Assembly: GCF_033025475.1 (NCBI RefSeq)
Contig: NZ_CP130322.1
Span: 930,001 to 994,000, forward strand
Reading direction: 5' to 3'
Source of the DNA: Sphingomonas sp. C3-2
GTDB lineage: Bacteria > Pseudomonadota > Alphaproteobacteria > Sphingomonadales > Sphingomonadaceae
DNA length: 64,000 nucleotides
Shown piece after piece: positions 25,130 through 33,575 of the stretch (position 1 is the stretch's first letter; every line of letters begins with the position of its first letter). The notes below the pieces were generated by a model that ran no database searches, was not told where the DNA came from, and worked only from the letters and a program-made list of their open reading frames with translations. The position numbers were made by a program, and so were the translations under genes.

Positions 25130-26647
25130 TCAACCGATATCGAACTTCACCCCCTGCGCGAGCGGCAGATCGTTCGAATAATTGATCGTGTTGGTCGCGC
25201 GGCGCATATAGGCCTTCCACGTATCCGACCCCGAGGCGCGGCCCCCGCCGGTGGCCTTTTCACCGCCGAACGCGCCGCCGATTTCGGCGCCACTGGTGCC
25301 GATATTGACATTGGCGATGCCGCAATCGCTGCCCAGCGCCGACTGGAAAAGCTCCGCCTCGCGCAGATCGCGCGTGAACACTGCCGAGGACAGGCCCTGC
25401 GGCACGCCGTTCTGAAGCGCAATCGCCTGATCGAAATCGCTGTAGGAGATAACATAGAGGATGGGGGCGAAGGTTTCCGCGCGCACGATCTCGGTCTGCC
25501 CCGGCATTTCGACGAGCGCGGGACGGACATAGAAACAGCCATCGGGCCCGGCTGCGCGTTCGCCGCCCCAGACCGTGCCGCCCTGTTCGCGCGCCGCCGC
25601 CAGCGCTGCCTGCATCGCTGTGAACGCCGCCTCGTCGATAAGCGGGCCGACATGGTTTGCCTCGTCGAGCGGATCGCCGGTGACGAGCGAACCAAGCGCC
25701 GATTTAAGCCGCGCGACAAGATCGTCACGGATGCTGTCATGGACGATCAGGCGGCGCAGCGTGGTGCAGCGTTGCCCCGCCGTGCCCGCCGCCGAAAAGA
25801 CGATGCCGCGCAGCGCGAGATCGAGATCGGCCGAGGGCGTGACGATCGCCGCGTTGTTGCCGCCGAGTTCAAGGATCGCGCGGCCGAAACGCCCCGCGAC
25901 GCGCACCGCGACATCGCGGCCCATGCGCGTGCTGCCGGTGGCGCTGAGCACGGGGATGCGCGCATCCTCCGCCAGCAGGACGCCGAGATCGGCGCCGCCG
26001 ATCAGCAGCTGCACCAGATGATCGGGCGCCTGACCGAATTCGGCCGCCGCGCGTTCGAAGAGCAGCGTGCAGGCGAGTGCTGTAAGCGGGGTCTTTTCAG
26101 ACGGCTTCCACACCGCCGAATTGCCGCAGACGAGCGCGACCATCGTGCCCCAGGCCCAGACGGCGGCGGGAAAATTGAACGCGGTGATCTGGCCGAACAC
26201 GCCCATGGGGTGCCAGGTTTCGAGCAGTTTGTGGCCGGGACGTTCGGTCGCGATCGACAGGCCGTGGAGCTGGCGCGAAAGCCCGGTGGCGAATTCGCAT
26301 ATGTCGATGACTTCCTGAACCTCGCCGCGCGCCTCGGTCAGGATCTTGCCGCATTCCATGCTGAGGAGGCGCGCGAGCGGTTCCTTGTAGGTGCGCAGCA
26401 GATCGCCGTAGAGACGCACAAGCTGGCCGCGCACCGGCGCGGGCACCGCGCGCCAGGCAAGAAACGCCGCCTGTGCCCGGGCGATCACGGCGTCGGCCTC
26501 AGCCATATCGGTGAGCGGAAGCCGGGCCAGTTCCTCCCCCGTGCCGGGCGAGACAGTGGGAAGCCCCGCGCCTGCGGGCGGCGCGTAGCGAAGGTTCATC
26601 TGTTCGAAAAGCGCAGCCACCGGCGCGCTGATGCGGTTTGCGGACAT
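25130..26647 (-). CDS. amaB: Aldehyde dehydrogenase, ALDH7 type (aminoadipate-semialdehyde / piperideine-6-carboxylate dehydrogenase-like)
   Basis: This 505-residue NAD-dependent enzyme has FNFPAAVWAWGTMVALVCGNS, the NAD-binding glycine segment SATGSTRMGRD, the general base in LELGGNNA and the catalytic C294 in AAGTAGQRCTTLRR. The C-terminal part contains NIGTSGAEIGGAFGGEKATGGGR, a stretch typical of the ALDH7/AmaB group, which oxidises alpha-aminoadipate semialdehyde in lysine breakdown. The ATG at 26647 has AGGAA just upstream and removes an unlikely N-terminal extension. No lysine-catabolic partners lie beside it, so another aldehyde substrate from the neighbouring oxidoreductase genes is possible. 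Confidence 0.82.
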   Translation of the reverse strand: MSANRISAPVAALFEQMNLRYAPPAGAGLPTVSPGTGEELARLPLTDMAEADAVIARAQAAFLAWRAVPAPVRGQLVRLYGDLLRTYKEPLARLLSMECGKILTEARGEVQEVIDICEFATGLSRQLHGLSIATERPGHKLLETWHPMGVFGQITAFNFPAAVWAWGTMVALVCGNSAVWKPSEKTPLTALACTLLFERAAAEFGQAPDHLVQLLIGGADLGVLLAEDARIPVLSATGSTRMGRDVAVRVAGRFGRAILELGGNNAAIVTPSADLDLALRGIVFSAAGTAGQRCTTLRRLIVHDSIRDDLVARLKSALGSLVTGDPLDEANHVGPLIDEAAFTAMQAALAAAREQGGTVWGGERAAGPDGCFYVRPALVEMPGQTEIVRAETFAPILYVISYSDFDQAIALQNGVPQGLSSAVFTRDLREAELFQSALGSDCGIANVNIGTSGAEIGGAFGGEKATGGGRASGSDTWKAYMRRATNTINYSNDLPLAQGVKFDIG

Positions 26648-26764
26648 CGTGATTCCTGCAGGAAAGATTGTGTTGGCAACCATATTACCGGCAGCCAAAG
26701 CAGGAATACAACCGACCGCATCGGCGACGCGTACGCGGGCCACCCCCGCGCACGCGCCGGACGA

Positions 26765-27517
26765 TCAGATCGCCGTCTGGCCGCCGTCCACGGTCAGGAT
26801 CGTGCCGGTGGCGTTCACCGCGCCGGCGAGGAAGATGATGGCATCGGCCATTTCGGAAGGTTCCGACCCGCGCTGGGTGAGCGGGAAGAGCTTGTAAATC
26901 AGATCCATATCGGTGTCGGGACCGAAATCGCCGCCTTTCGACGTCATCGGCGTGATGACATGGCCGGGGCAGATCGCGTTCACGCGGACGCCCTTGCGCG
27001 AATATTCGGCGGCCATCGCCTTGGTAAGCCCGATGACGCCCGACTTGGACGCGCTGTACGCCGCGCCATAAGGCACGCCAACGAGCCCTGCGGTCGACGC
27101 GACGTTGACGATGCAGCCCTGGGTTTCGAGCAGGTGCGGCAGCGCGCGCTTGCTGAGGAAGAAGGGGCCGTTGAGATTGACCGAGAGCACCTTGAGCCAG
27201 GTTTCATCGGCAAAATTTTCGGTCGGGCCGTTAGCGAGGATGCCCGCGATGTTGCACAGGATATCGAGCTTGCCGAGCAGGCGAACGGCTTCGTTCACCA
27301 GATTGGTGCAGGAATCGGCATCCGACGCGTCGCAGACGACCGCGTGGACGGTGCGCCCATGCTGCGCGCTGAGCTTGGCAGCGGCTTCCGTGAGCCCCGC
27401 CTGATTGACGTCGGCGATGACGACATCGGCGCCCTTGGCCGCGAACTGATCCGCCGTTGCATAGCCGATGCCCGACGCGCCGCCGGTGACAAGTACGGCC
27501 TTACCCTTGAATTCCAT
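26765..27517 (-). CDS. Short-chain dehydrogenase/reductase
   Basis: This 250-residue classical SDR has the cofactor motif TGGASGIG near the N terminus, an NIAG motif (CNIAGILANG), the catalytic Ser in VNVASTAGL, Tyr and Lys in YSASKSG, and a C-terminal ILTVDGGQTAI. An acidic residue after the second strand (VVIADVNQ) suggests NAD(H). The substrate is unknown. The ATG at 27517 has GAGGA seven bases upstream and starts MEFKGK, as usual. It shares strand and spacing with the next SDR gene upstream (49-base gap), so the two may form an operon. Confidence 0.88.
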   Translation of the reverse strand: MEFKGKAVLVTGGASGIGYATADQFAAKGADVVIADVNQAGLTEAAAKLSAQHGRTVHAVVCDASDADSCTNLVNEAVRLLGKLDILCNIAGILANGPTENFADETWLKVLSVNLNGPFFLSKRALPHLLETQGCIVNVASTAGLVGVPYGAAYSASKSGVIGLTKAMAAEYSRKGVRVNAICPGHVITPMTSKGGDFGPDTDMDLIYKLFPLTQRGSEPSEMADAIIFLAGAVNATGTILTVDGGQTAI

Positions 27518-27566
27518 GGTCATCCTCATTCGTTAACTGGATTGCGATTGATCGGTGGACGGGCGG

Positions 27567-28367
27567 TCAGCCCTTATCCTCGTCGGGCAGCTGGGGTGCC
27601 CAGGCGACGCCATTGATGTGCGAGCCGCCATCGACGAACAGCGTGTTGCCGGTCATGTAGCGGCAATCGTCGCTGGCGAGGAAGGCGACGACGGGGGCGA
27701 TATCGTCGAGCGGATCGCCGACCCAGCCCATCGGATTCTGCCCCGCGACCAGCGCGGCCGCCTGCGGATTGGCCTGCTCGAAGCGCGCATAGGCCGCGCT
27801 TTTCGCGCCGGGGCAGACGATATTGGCGCAGATGCCGAACGGCGCCCATTCGCGCGCGGCGGTGCGAGTGAGCGCACGGAGCGCTTCCTTCCCGACATTA
27901 TATTCGGCGGTATAGAGATGCGCGTTAACGCCGTTCAGCGAACACATGCTGACGATGCGGCCCCAACCACGTTCCTTCATCGACGGGAAGGCCCGCAGCA
28001 TGGCCCAGTGCGCGGCGCTGACGCTCATCGTGAAGCCGCGCAGGAAATCCGCGTCGGTCTTGTCCTTCAGCCGCTTGGTCGTGCCGCCGCCCCAGGCGTT
28101 GTTCACGAGAATATCGGCGCTGCCGAACCGGGTGAGCGCGGAATCGACCATCGCCTCGACCTGATCGCGCTGGCTGACATCGGCGCGGCAGGGTTCGGCC
28201 TCGCCGCCCTGTGCGCGGATATGATCGGCCACGGCCTGTGCATTTTCGAAGTTGATATCGGCCACCAGCACACGGGCGCCTTCTTCGGCCAGACGGATGG
28301 CCACGCCCCGGCCGATCCCATCGCCAGCGCCGGTAACGACGGCGGCGCGCCCCTTGATTCCACGCAT
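27567..28367 (-). CDS. Short-chain dehydrogenase/reductase
   Basis: This 266-residue classical SDR has TGAGDGIGRG, the acidic NAD selector in VADIN, NNAWGGG, the catalytic Ser in VSMCSLNGV, YNVGK as the Tyr-Lys pair, and a C-terminal FVDGGSHINGV. It differs clearly from its neighbour and is not a duplicate. Substrate unknown. GGGAGAGG precedes the ATG at 28367. Its product may act with the adjacent SDR, the monooxygenase and the esterase in one oxidative route, which is inferred from position only. Confidence 0.88.
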   Translation of the reverse strand: MRGIKGRAAVVTGAGDGIGRGVAIRLAEEGARVLVADINFENAQAVADHIRAQGGEAEPCRADVSQRDQVEAMVDSALTRFGSADILVNNAWGGGTTKRLKDKTDADFLRGFTMSVSAAHWAMLRAFPSMKERGWGRIVSMCSLNGVNAHLYTAEYNVGKEALRALTRTAAREWAPFGICANIVCPGAKSAAYARFEQANPQAAALVAGQNPMGWVGDPLDDIAPVVAFLASDDCRYMTGNTLFVDGGSHINGVAWAPQLPDEDKG

Positions 28368-28533
28368 GGGCCTCTCCCCTCTATTTTGCGCGCAGGCTAG
28401 GCCCATCGACGTGGATGGCAAGAGGTTTGCGCAGTCAAAATCAAAAAAGGAAATGCGTTTGATAAAATCATGGCTAGTATCTTAGCGGAATGCGTTAGGG
28501 CGACACCAAAGCCCCCGAGGAGAGGATGATAGC

Positions 28534-29388
28534 ATGAGGGATATCATAGCCGTTGTGACCGGCGCCAGCCGCGGCGCCGGCAAGGGAATTGCCGTTGCGC
28601 TGGGCGCTGCGGGCGCGCGGGTATATGTGACCGGCCGTTCGGTGGACGACACCGCCCTGCCCCTGCCCGGCACCGTCGGCGCGACCGCCGAGGCCGTGAC
28701 GGCAGCAGGCGGCGAAGGCATTGCAGTGGCCGTGGACCACGGCGACGACGCCTCGGTGGCCGCGCTGTTCGAGCGGATCGAGAAGGAATGCGGCCGGATC
28801 GACATCCTTGTCCATTCGGCGACCGCGCTGTCGGACGATCTGGTGAAATCGGGCCCGTTCTGGGAAAAGTCCGACGATATGGTCGATATCCTCGATGTCG
28901 GCCTGCGTTCGGCCTATCAGGCGACGCGGATCGCGGCACCGCTGCTGCTCAAATCGAAGGCCGGGCTTGTCGTCGCGATCTCTTCGCCGGGCGCGCAGTG
29001 CTATATGCACGGCCCCGCTTATGGCGCGCAAAAGGCCGGGCTCGACAAGATGATGTTCGACATGGCGCGCGATTTCCGTCCGTTCGATGTGGCGTGCGTT
29101 TCGATCTGGCCGGGCCCGATGCGGACCGAACGCCTCGAAATCAGCGCGCGCGAACGCCCCGATGTGTACGGCGCGATGTTCGAAAATGCCGAGACCACCG
29201 AATTACAGGGCCATGTGATCGCGGCCGTCGCACAATCGGACAAGCGCATGGAGATGTCGGGCAACGCCTATTACACCGCCGATCTGGCGATGGAGTTCGG
29301 GATCACCGAGGCCGACGGCCGTCAGCCGCCCTCGTTTGCCACCATGCTGGGCGAACCGCACCGGTTCCACCCCGCTGTGATCGAATAG
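28534..29388 (+). CDS. Short-chain dehydrogenase/reductase, DHRS1-like
   Basis: This 284-residue SDR has TGASRGAGKGIA, an Arg (VTGRSVDD) after the second strand that points to NADP(H), VAISSPGA with the catalytic Ser, YGAQKAGLDK with the Tyr-Lys pair, and a long C-terminal part found in DHRS1-like proteins. Substrate unknown. GAGGAGAGG lies upstream of the ATG. It is transcribed away from the two preceding SDR genes and ends in a strong terminator, so it is probably monocistronic. An AT-rich gap of about 166 bases separates it from its divergent neighbour. Confidence 0.86.
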   Translation: MRDIIAVVTGASRGAGKGIAVALGAAGARVYVTGRSVDDTALPLPGTVGATAEAVTAAGGEGIAVAVDHGDDASVAALFERIEKECGRIDILVHSATALSDDLVKSGPFWEKSDDMVDILDVGLRSAYQATRIAAPLLLKSKAGLVVAISSPGAQCYMHGPAYGAQKAGLDKMMFDMARDFRPFDVACVSIWPGPMRTERLEISARERPDVYGAMFENAETTELQGHVIAAVAQSDKRMEMSGNAYYTADLAMEFGITEADGRQPPSFATMLGEPHRFHPAVIE

Positions 29389-29410
29389 AACACGTCTGAA
29401 ACCCCAAAGA

Positions 29411-29447
29411 AAAACGGGCCGGTCGTTTGATGCGACCGGCCCGTTTT
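29411..29447. terminator. Bidirectional intrinsic terminator
   Basis: The arms AAAACGGGCCGGTCG (29411-29425) and CGACCGGCCCGTTTT (29433-29447) are perfectly complementary over 15 bases with a seven-base loop. A T-rich run follows on the plus strand and an A-rich run precedes it, so it can end both the SDR gene and the convergent monooxygenase gene. Confidence 0.92.
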
Positions 29448-29471
29448 CATTTCGGCATTACGCGCTCACGA

Positions 29472-30959
29472 TCAGGCGTGGAGCAGATAATCCTCAAGCT
29501 TGGGGGCATCCATCGCCTCGGAAAAGGCTTCGTAGCTCCACGGCCAGCTGGCGGGAACGCCTTCTGCATCGAGATACCAGCTGGTGCAGCCCGAACCGAA
29601 GATCGTGCGCTTGGCCGCGTCGATCCGGCGCGCTTCATAGTCATCCATCGCCGCCTGGCTCGGCTCGACCGCGCGGTGCGTGCCGCTGCGCAGCTGATCG
29701 ATCAGTTGATCGACATAGCCCCATTGGCGCTCGGCGATATCGATGAGCGAGAAGTTGCCGACCGGACCGGTGGGGCCATTGAGCATGAAGAAGTTCGGGA
29801 AGCCGGGAATGCTGACCGCGAGATAGGCGGTCGGACGACGGCTCCATGCATCGTCGAGCGACGCGCCCGCGCGGCCCGTGACGGTGGCCGGGCGGATGAA
29901 GCGATCGGCATGGAAGCCGGTGGCGAGCACGAGGATGTCGAGTTCGTGGAAGCTGCCATCCTTCATGCGGACGCCGTTCGGCTCGACCCGTTCGATGCCG
30001 CCGGTTTCGACGAAGACCGAGGGATGCTGGACCGCGTCGTAATAGCTCCACGAATAGATGAGCCGCTTGCACGCCGCGCGGTAATTGGGGCGCAGCTTTT
30101 CGCGCAGTTCGGGATCGCGGATGCTGTCTTCCAGATTGCGCAGGACGACCGCTTCGATTTCCTTCATTTCGGGGCCGTCGACATCGGTGACCGCCTTGGT
30201 GAAGCGGCGGATGCCCGACCAGTAATCGTCGCCATAACGGATATCGTCGATCTTCTGGACATCGTCGCGGAAGGCCTGACGATCCTCGTCGCTATATTCG
30301 AAATAGGGGACGGGCATGATCCATTGCGGCGAGCGCTGGAAATGGACGACGCGTTCGGAATGCCCCGAAAGCGCGGTGACGATCTGGATACCGGTCGATC
30401 CGCAGCCGATGACGCCGACGCGCTTGCCCGCGGTTTCGACGCTGTCGTCCCAGCGCGCGCTGTGGAGGCAGGTGCCTTCAAAGCTGTCGAGCCCGGCGAT
30501 ATCGGGATATTTGGGGTGATGGAGCACGCCCGAGGCGGCGATCACGACATCGACGACATGCTTTGAGCCGTCGACGATCGTCACTTCCCACTGGTGGGTG
30601 GCATCGTCATAGACGCAGCCGACGACTTCGCTGTTGTAGCGGATGTGCGGGACCACACCATATTGTTCGGCGACGCCGTTGAAATAGCCACGGATTTCGG
30701 GGCCGGTGGCGTAAAAGGCGCTCCATTCGGGATTGGGCGCAAAGCTGTATGTATAGGCATGCGCCGGCACGTCGCAGGTGAGGCCGGGATAGTGATTGTC
30801 GCGCCAGGTGCCGCCAAGGCCATCACCCTTTTCAAAGATGACGAAATCGGTTTCGCCACGTTCCTTGAGACGGATACCCGCGAGGATACCGGCCATGCCC
30901 GCACCGATCACCGCGTAGCGCAGCTTCTTGCCGTTTTCCGTTGCCGCCATTGCAGTCAT
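29472..30959 (-). CDS. Flavin monooxygenase, Baeyer-Villiger type
   Basis: This 495-residue enzyme has two Rossmann motifs, VIGAGMAGI for FAD and GVIGCGSTGIQ for NADPH. Between them lies the Baeyer-Villiger fingerprint F-x-G-x3-H-x3-W in SFEGTCLHSARW. GGTWRDNHYPGLTCDVPAHAYTYSF is typical of cyclohexanone/phenylacetone monooxygenase relatives. It would insert oxygen next to a ketone to give an ester or lactone. The substrate cannot be read. The ATG at 30959 follows CGGAG; a GTG two codons earlier is an alternative. With the nearby dehydrogenases and esterase it could form a ketone-degrading module. Confidence 0.87.
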   Translation of the reverse strand: MTAMAATENGKKLRYAVIGAGMAGILAGIRLKERGETDFVIFEKGDGLGGTWRDNHYPGLTCDVPAHAYTYSFAPNPEWSAFYATGPEIRGYFNGVAEQYGVVPHIRYNSEVVGCVYDDATHQWEVTIVDGSKHVVDVVIAASGVLHHPKYPDIAGLDSFEGTCLHSARWDDSVETAGKRVGVIGCGSTGIQIVTALSGHSERVVHFQRSPQWIMPVPYFEYSDEDRQAFRDDVQKIDDIRYGDDYWSGIRRFTKAVTDVDGPEMKEIEAVVLRNLEDSIRDPELREKLRPNYRAACKRLIYSWSYYDAVQHPSVFVETGGIERVEPNGVRMKDGSFHELDILVLATGFHADRFIRPATVTGRAGASLDDAWSRRPTAYLAVSIPGFPNFFMLNGPTGPVGNFSLIDIAERQWGYVDQLIDQLRSGTHRAVEPSQAAMDDYEARRIDAAKRTIFGSGCTSWYLDAEGVPASWPWSYEAFSEAMDAPKLEDYLLHA

Positions 30960-31100
30960 TTCCACTCCGTTCCTGCTGCCGCTCCCACCGGAGCGGTTGA
31001 TGGTGACAGACTAGGCCGCGACTCACCCCGGCGCTTCATCCATCCGGATTAGATCGTTGCGAAAGGCGACAGCGACGACCGCGCATGATATCCAGCCGCG

Positions 31101-31508
31101 ATGAGCAAGAGGTTTGCATGGACGGCCGCAGCGGCGATGGCCCTTATTACGCCGCCCCAAATTGCATGGGCGCAGGATGCCCCCGGCGCCGTGCCCCCGG
31201 ACGCGGAGGCCGGCGTGGCGGGCCATTATTATCTGACCGGGATGATGGAAACCGGATCGGAACTGCTGTTGCAGCCCGACGGCGTTTTCAAATGGTATCT
31301 GGTCGTCGGCGCGCTCGACCTGCTGGCCGAGGGGCGCTGGACCGCCAAGGGCGAAGTGGTGACGCTGATCGTCGAGCAGCAACAGACCAACAACCCGGAA
31401 ACACCAGTGCCATTCGAGCAGCTGGTGCTGACGCGCGATGCCGAGGACGGTGCGCTCGTCCCCGGCGAACCGCTGCGCGGCCGGTATGTGAAGGCGCGCG
31501 CGGACTGA
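31101..31508 (+). CDS. Secreted hypothetical protein
   Basis: This 135-residue protein has a signal peptide (MSKRFAWTAAAAMALIT to IAWA) and a beta-rich mature domain: GVAGHYYLTGMMETGSELLLQPDG, FKWYLVVGALDLLAEGRW, TAKGEVVTLIVE and a closing LRGRYVKAR. The pattern suggests a small lipocalin-like or DUF-type periplasmic domain that senses or binds something, but I recognise no named family. It converges with the esterase gene three bases after its stop and stands otherwise alone. Confidence 0.65.
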   Translation: MSKRFAWTAAAAMALITPPQIAWAQDAPGAVPPDAEAGVAGHYYLTGMMETGSELLLQPDGVFKWYLVVGALDLLAEGRWTAKGEVVTLIVEQQQTNNPETPVPFEQLVLTRDAEDGALVPGEPLRGRYVKARAD

Positions 31509-31511
31509 GCC

Positions 31512-32504
31512 TCAGCCGCCCCAGTGCGCGGCCACGAACCGGCTGACTTCGGCGGCCAGCTCCATATCCTCGGGCGCGCCCATGAAGCCGCCATGGGGCA
31601 TCCCTTCGAAAATATGGAGTTCGGCCGGCACGCCCGCGCGGCGGAGCGCACGGTGCATGCGCACCGTGTTGGAGAGGAAGAGATCGCGCGTTCCTGCCTG
31701 CAGGAAGCTGGGCGGAAACCCCTTGGAGAAATCGCCGAACAGCGGCGAGAGATAGGGGTGCTCCAGCGGATGGCCCGCCGCATAGAGCCGGTTCAGCGGC
31801 AGGAGCGGCTTGGGCAGGATAACGTCGAAGGTGCGATTGGTTTCGAACGTATCGCCGGATTCGGTGAGATCGAGTTCGGGGGTGAGCAGCACGAGCGCGG
31901 CAGGCAGCGGCAGCCCCTCGTCCCGCGCGCGCAGCGCAGTGGCAGCCGCAAGATTGCCACCCGCCGACGCGCCGCCGATGATGATGTTTTCAGGGGCATA
32001 ACGATCGAGCAGCGCGCGGTAGGCGGCGAGGCAATCGTCGAGCGCGGCGGGATAGGGATGTTCGGGCGGCATCCGGTAATCGACGGCATAACAGCGCACG
32101 CCGTGCTGGTCCGCGCGCATCTGCGCGCCGAGCAGGCAGGATTCGCCGGCGCCGTAAACGAGGCCGCCGCCATGGATATCGAGATAGGCACGGTCGTCCG
32201 CCCCGGCGCCTTCGGGCGTGGCCGCATAGACCGTGGCGCCGCCCAGCGAGATCGTCTCTACGCTTGCGCGCAGATAGGGCCGCGCGGGGGCCATCATGTC
32301 GAGGATCACCCCGTCGACCCGCGCCTTCATCGCCGCCCAGCCGACAAGATCGTCGGGTGCTGGCACATCATCGACAAGGTTCAGTGTCTTGCCATCGGGA
32401 TTGACGCGCGCCGCGAGGCTGGCCTGCGCCTCGGCACTGATCGACTGCGGGAAGGGAACCAGCCTTGCCTCCACCCGCACGCCGCGCATTTCCTGATCCG
32501 CCAT
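31512..32504 (-). CDS. Alpha/beta hydrolase, HSL (family IV) esterase
   Basis: This 330-residue hydrolase has the oxyanion motif HGGG (DIHGGGLVYG), the nucleophile serine in GGASAGGNLAAA, and a C-terminal His in FEGMPHGGFMG, with the family's acidic residue between them. The usual GDSAG is GASAG here. It should hydrolyse short esters or lactones. AGGAGAGGG lies about six bases before the ATG at 32504. Next to the Baeyer-Villiger enzyme it is a natural candidate for hydrolysing that enzyme's product, though the link is positional. Confidence 0.85.
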   Translation of the reverse strand: MADQEMRGVRVEARLVPFPQSISAEAQASLAARVNPDGKTLNLVDDVPAPDDLVGWAAMKARVDGVILDMMAPARPYLRASVETISLGGATVYAATPEGAGADDRAYLDIHGGGLVYGAGESCLLGAQMRADQHGVRCYAVDYRMPPEHPYPAALDDCLAAYRALLDRYAPENIIIGGASAGGNLAAATALRARDEGLPLPAALVLLTPELDLTESGDTFETNRTFDVILPKPLLPLNRLYAAGHPLEHPYLSPLFGDFSKGFPPSFLQAGTRDLFLSNTVRMHRALRRAGVPAELHIFEGMPHGGFMGAPEDMELAAEVSRFVAAHWGG

Positions 32505-32666
32505 CCTGCCCTCTCCTGAAAACTTATCCACAGCCACGCTAGGCGGACGATAGCGGATGGCAAGACCCGCAAATGGCGATGAGCGCACCGGACAAAAAAT
32601 GCGCTGTCCCGTCAGACGTGCCGATGGCTTCTGGCGCTCGGGCCGGTGGATGGGCATAGGGCGACC

Positions 32667-33002
32667 ATGCCGACGATCGCCCTTCTCATCGCATCCAACC
32701 TGTTCATGACGATTGCCTGGTACTGGCATCTGAAAGGCGGGATGAACAAGGCCCTGCCGCTGGTGATCGCCATCAGTTGGGGCATCGCGCTGTTCGAATA
32801 TTGCCTTGCCGTGCCCGCCAACCGCATCGGTTATTCGAGCGGGTGGAGCGCGGGGCAGTTGAAGGTAGCGCAGGAAGCGATCGCGCTGATCATATTTGGC
32901 GGGTTCATGGTGACGGTGCTGGGTGAACCGATCAGCTGGCGGCATCTGGCGGCCTTTGCCTGCATCATGGCGGCGGTGGGTTTTCTTTTCATCGGCAAAT
33001 GA
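32667..33002 (+). CDS. DUF486 family small membrane protein
   Basis: This 111-residue protein has four membrane helices and the DUF486 signature NLFMTIAWYWHLKG, a central ISWGIALFEYCLAVPANRIGY, and SWRHLAAFACIMAAVGFLFIG at the end. It belongs to the DMT-transporter superfamily; the substrate is unknown. The ATG at 32667 is chosen over one at 32646 because the helix starts directly after it. It lies just upstream of the cobalamin locus but shows no link to it. Confidence 0.85.
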   Translation: MPTIALLIASNLFMTIAWYWHLKGGMNKALPLVIAISWGIALFEYCLAVPANRIGYSSGWSAGQLKVAQEAIALIIFGGFMVTVLGEPISWRHLAAFACIMAAVGFLFIGK

Positions 33003-33018
33003 TCCGCCGATGCGCGGC

Positions 33019-33045
33019 TTGGCTTGATCGCCGAATTGGCATAGA
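33019..33045 (+). promoter_or_regulatory. Candidate promoter of cobalamin riboswitch 3
   Basis: TTGGCT (33019-33024), 15 bases, then CATAGA (33040-33045) followed by GC. Riboswitch 1 has the same elements at the same spacing (19181-19207). A transcript would start near 33052, about 40 bases before the aptamer. Confidence 0.45.
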
Positions 33046-33089
33046 GCCGCAGGCGGAGGCCGGGCCCGCCCGTCCCCCAACAGATCGCG

Positions 33090-33371
33090 CCGGTGCCCGA
33101 AAGGGCTTAATTTGGGAACGCGGTGCGGATGGCCAGGGCCATCCAAATCCGAGGCTGTCCCTGCAACTGTAAGCGGCGAGCGCGATGCAAAAGGCCGGCC
33201 TTCCGACACGAAGGCGCGGCAGCCACTGGGCCGGACGCTAAACCATGCGAGGCCTGGGAAGGCTGTGCATCAAGCGATGACCCGCGAGCCAGGAGACCTG
33301 CCAGCGCACCGGTCGCTCTTGCCCTGACCCAGGGGATGGTCATGGCACGGTCAACTCTCCGTCTGAGCGAC
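33090..33371 (+). promoter_or_regulatory. Cobalamin riboswitch 3 upstream of the cobW-cobN-cobO-bluB genes
   Basis: The aptamer spans about 33090-33304: CCGGTGCCCGAAAGGG, GGGAACGCGGTG, GGCTGTCCCTGCAACTG, TAAGCGGCGAGCG, GCCACTGGG, TGGGAAGG and the B12 box CGCGAGCCAGGAGACCTGCC. A downstream hairpin closes with GTCGCTC (33312-33318) and GAGCGAC (33365-33371). Between 33372 and 33521 I see no supported gene or further element. Confidence 0.95.
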
Positions 33372-33521
33372 GAAGCCATGCGGCTGGGGTCGCATCGGTG
33401 CCGGCAACGGGCGCGTGCGCCCGCCCGTCGTCGCGCGCCGACCGCTGGCGCGTGGGCATATCCGCCCGCGCACCGCCGGATGCCCCGCCGCCCCTGACGT
33501 TGCTCTGGCGCGGAGACGAAG

Positions 33522-33575
33522 ATGAAGACGAACACCGCATTGCCCTGCCCCCGCATTCCGGGAGCACAAGGATGA
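33522..33575 (+). CDS. Possible 17-residue leader peptide overlapping the cobW start
   Basis: A short frame, MKTNTALPCPRIPGAQG, has a good ribosome site (GGAGA, five to nine bases upstream) and its TGA overlaps the cobW ATG (ATGA). It may couple translation of cobW to the leader of riboswitch 3. It could equally be chance; no conservation can be checked here. Confidence 0.25.
   Translation: MKTNTALPCPRIPGAQG

Noticed and set aside
33336-33497. A small Arg-rich frame directly after riboswitch 3
   Set aside because: Its start lies within the conserved expression-platform hairpin, and the composition (Arg, Ala, Pro) fits out-of-frame GC-rich sequence.
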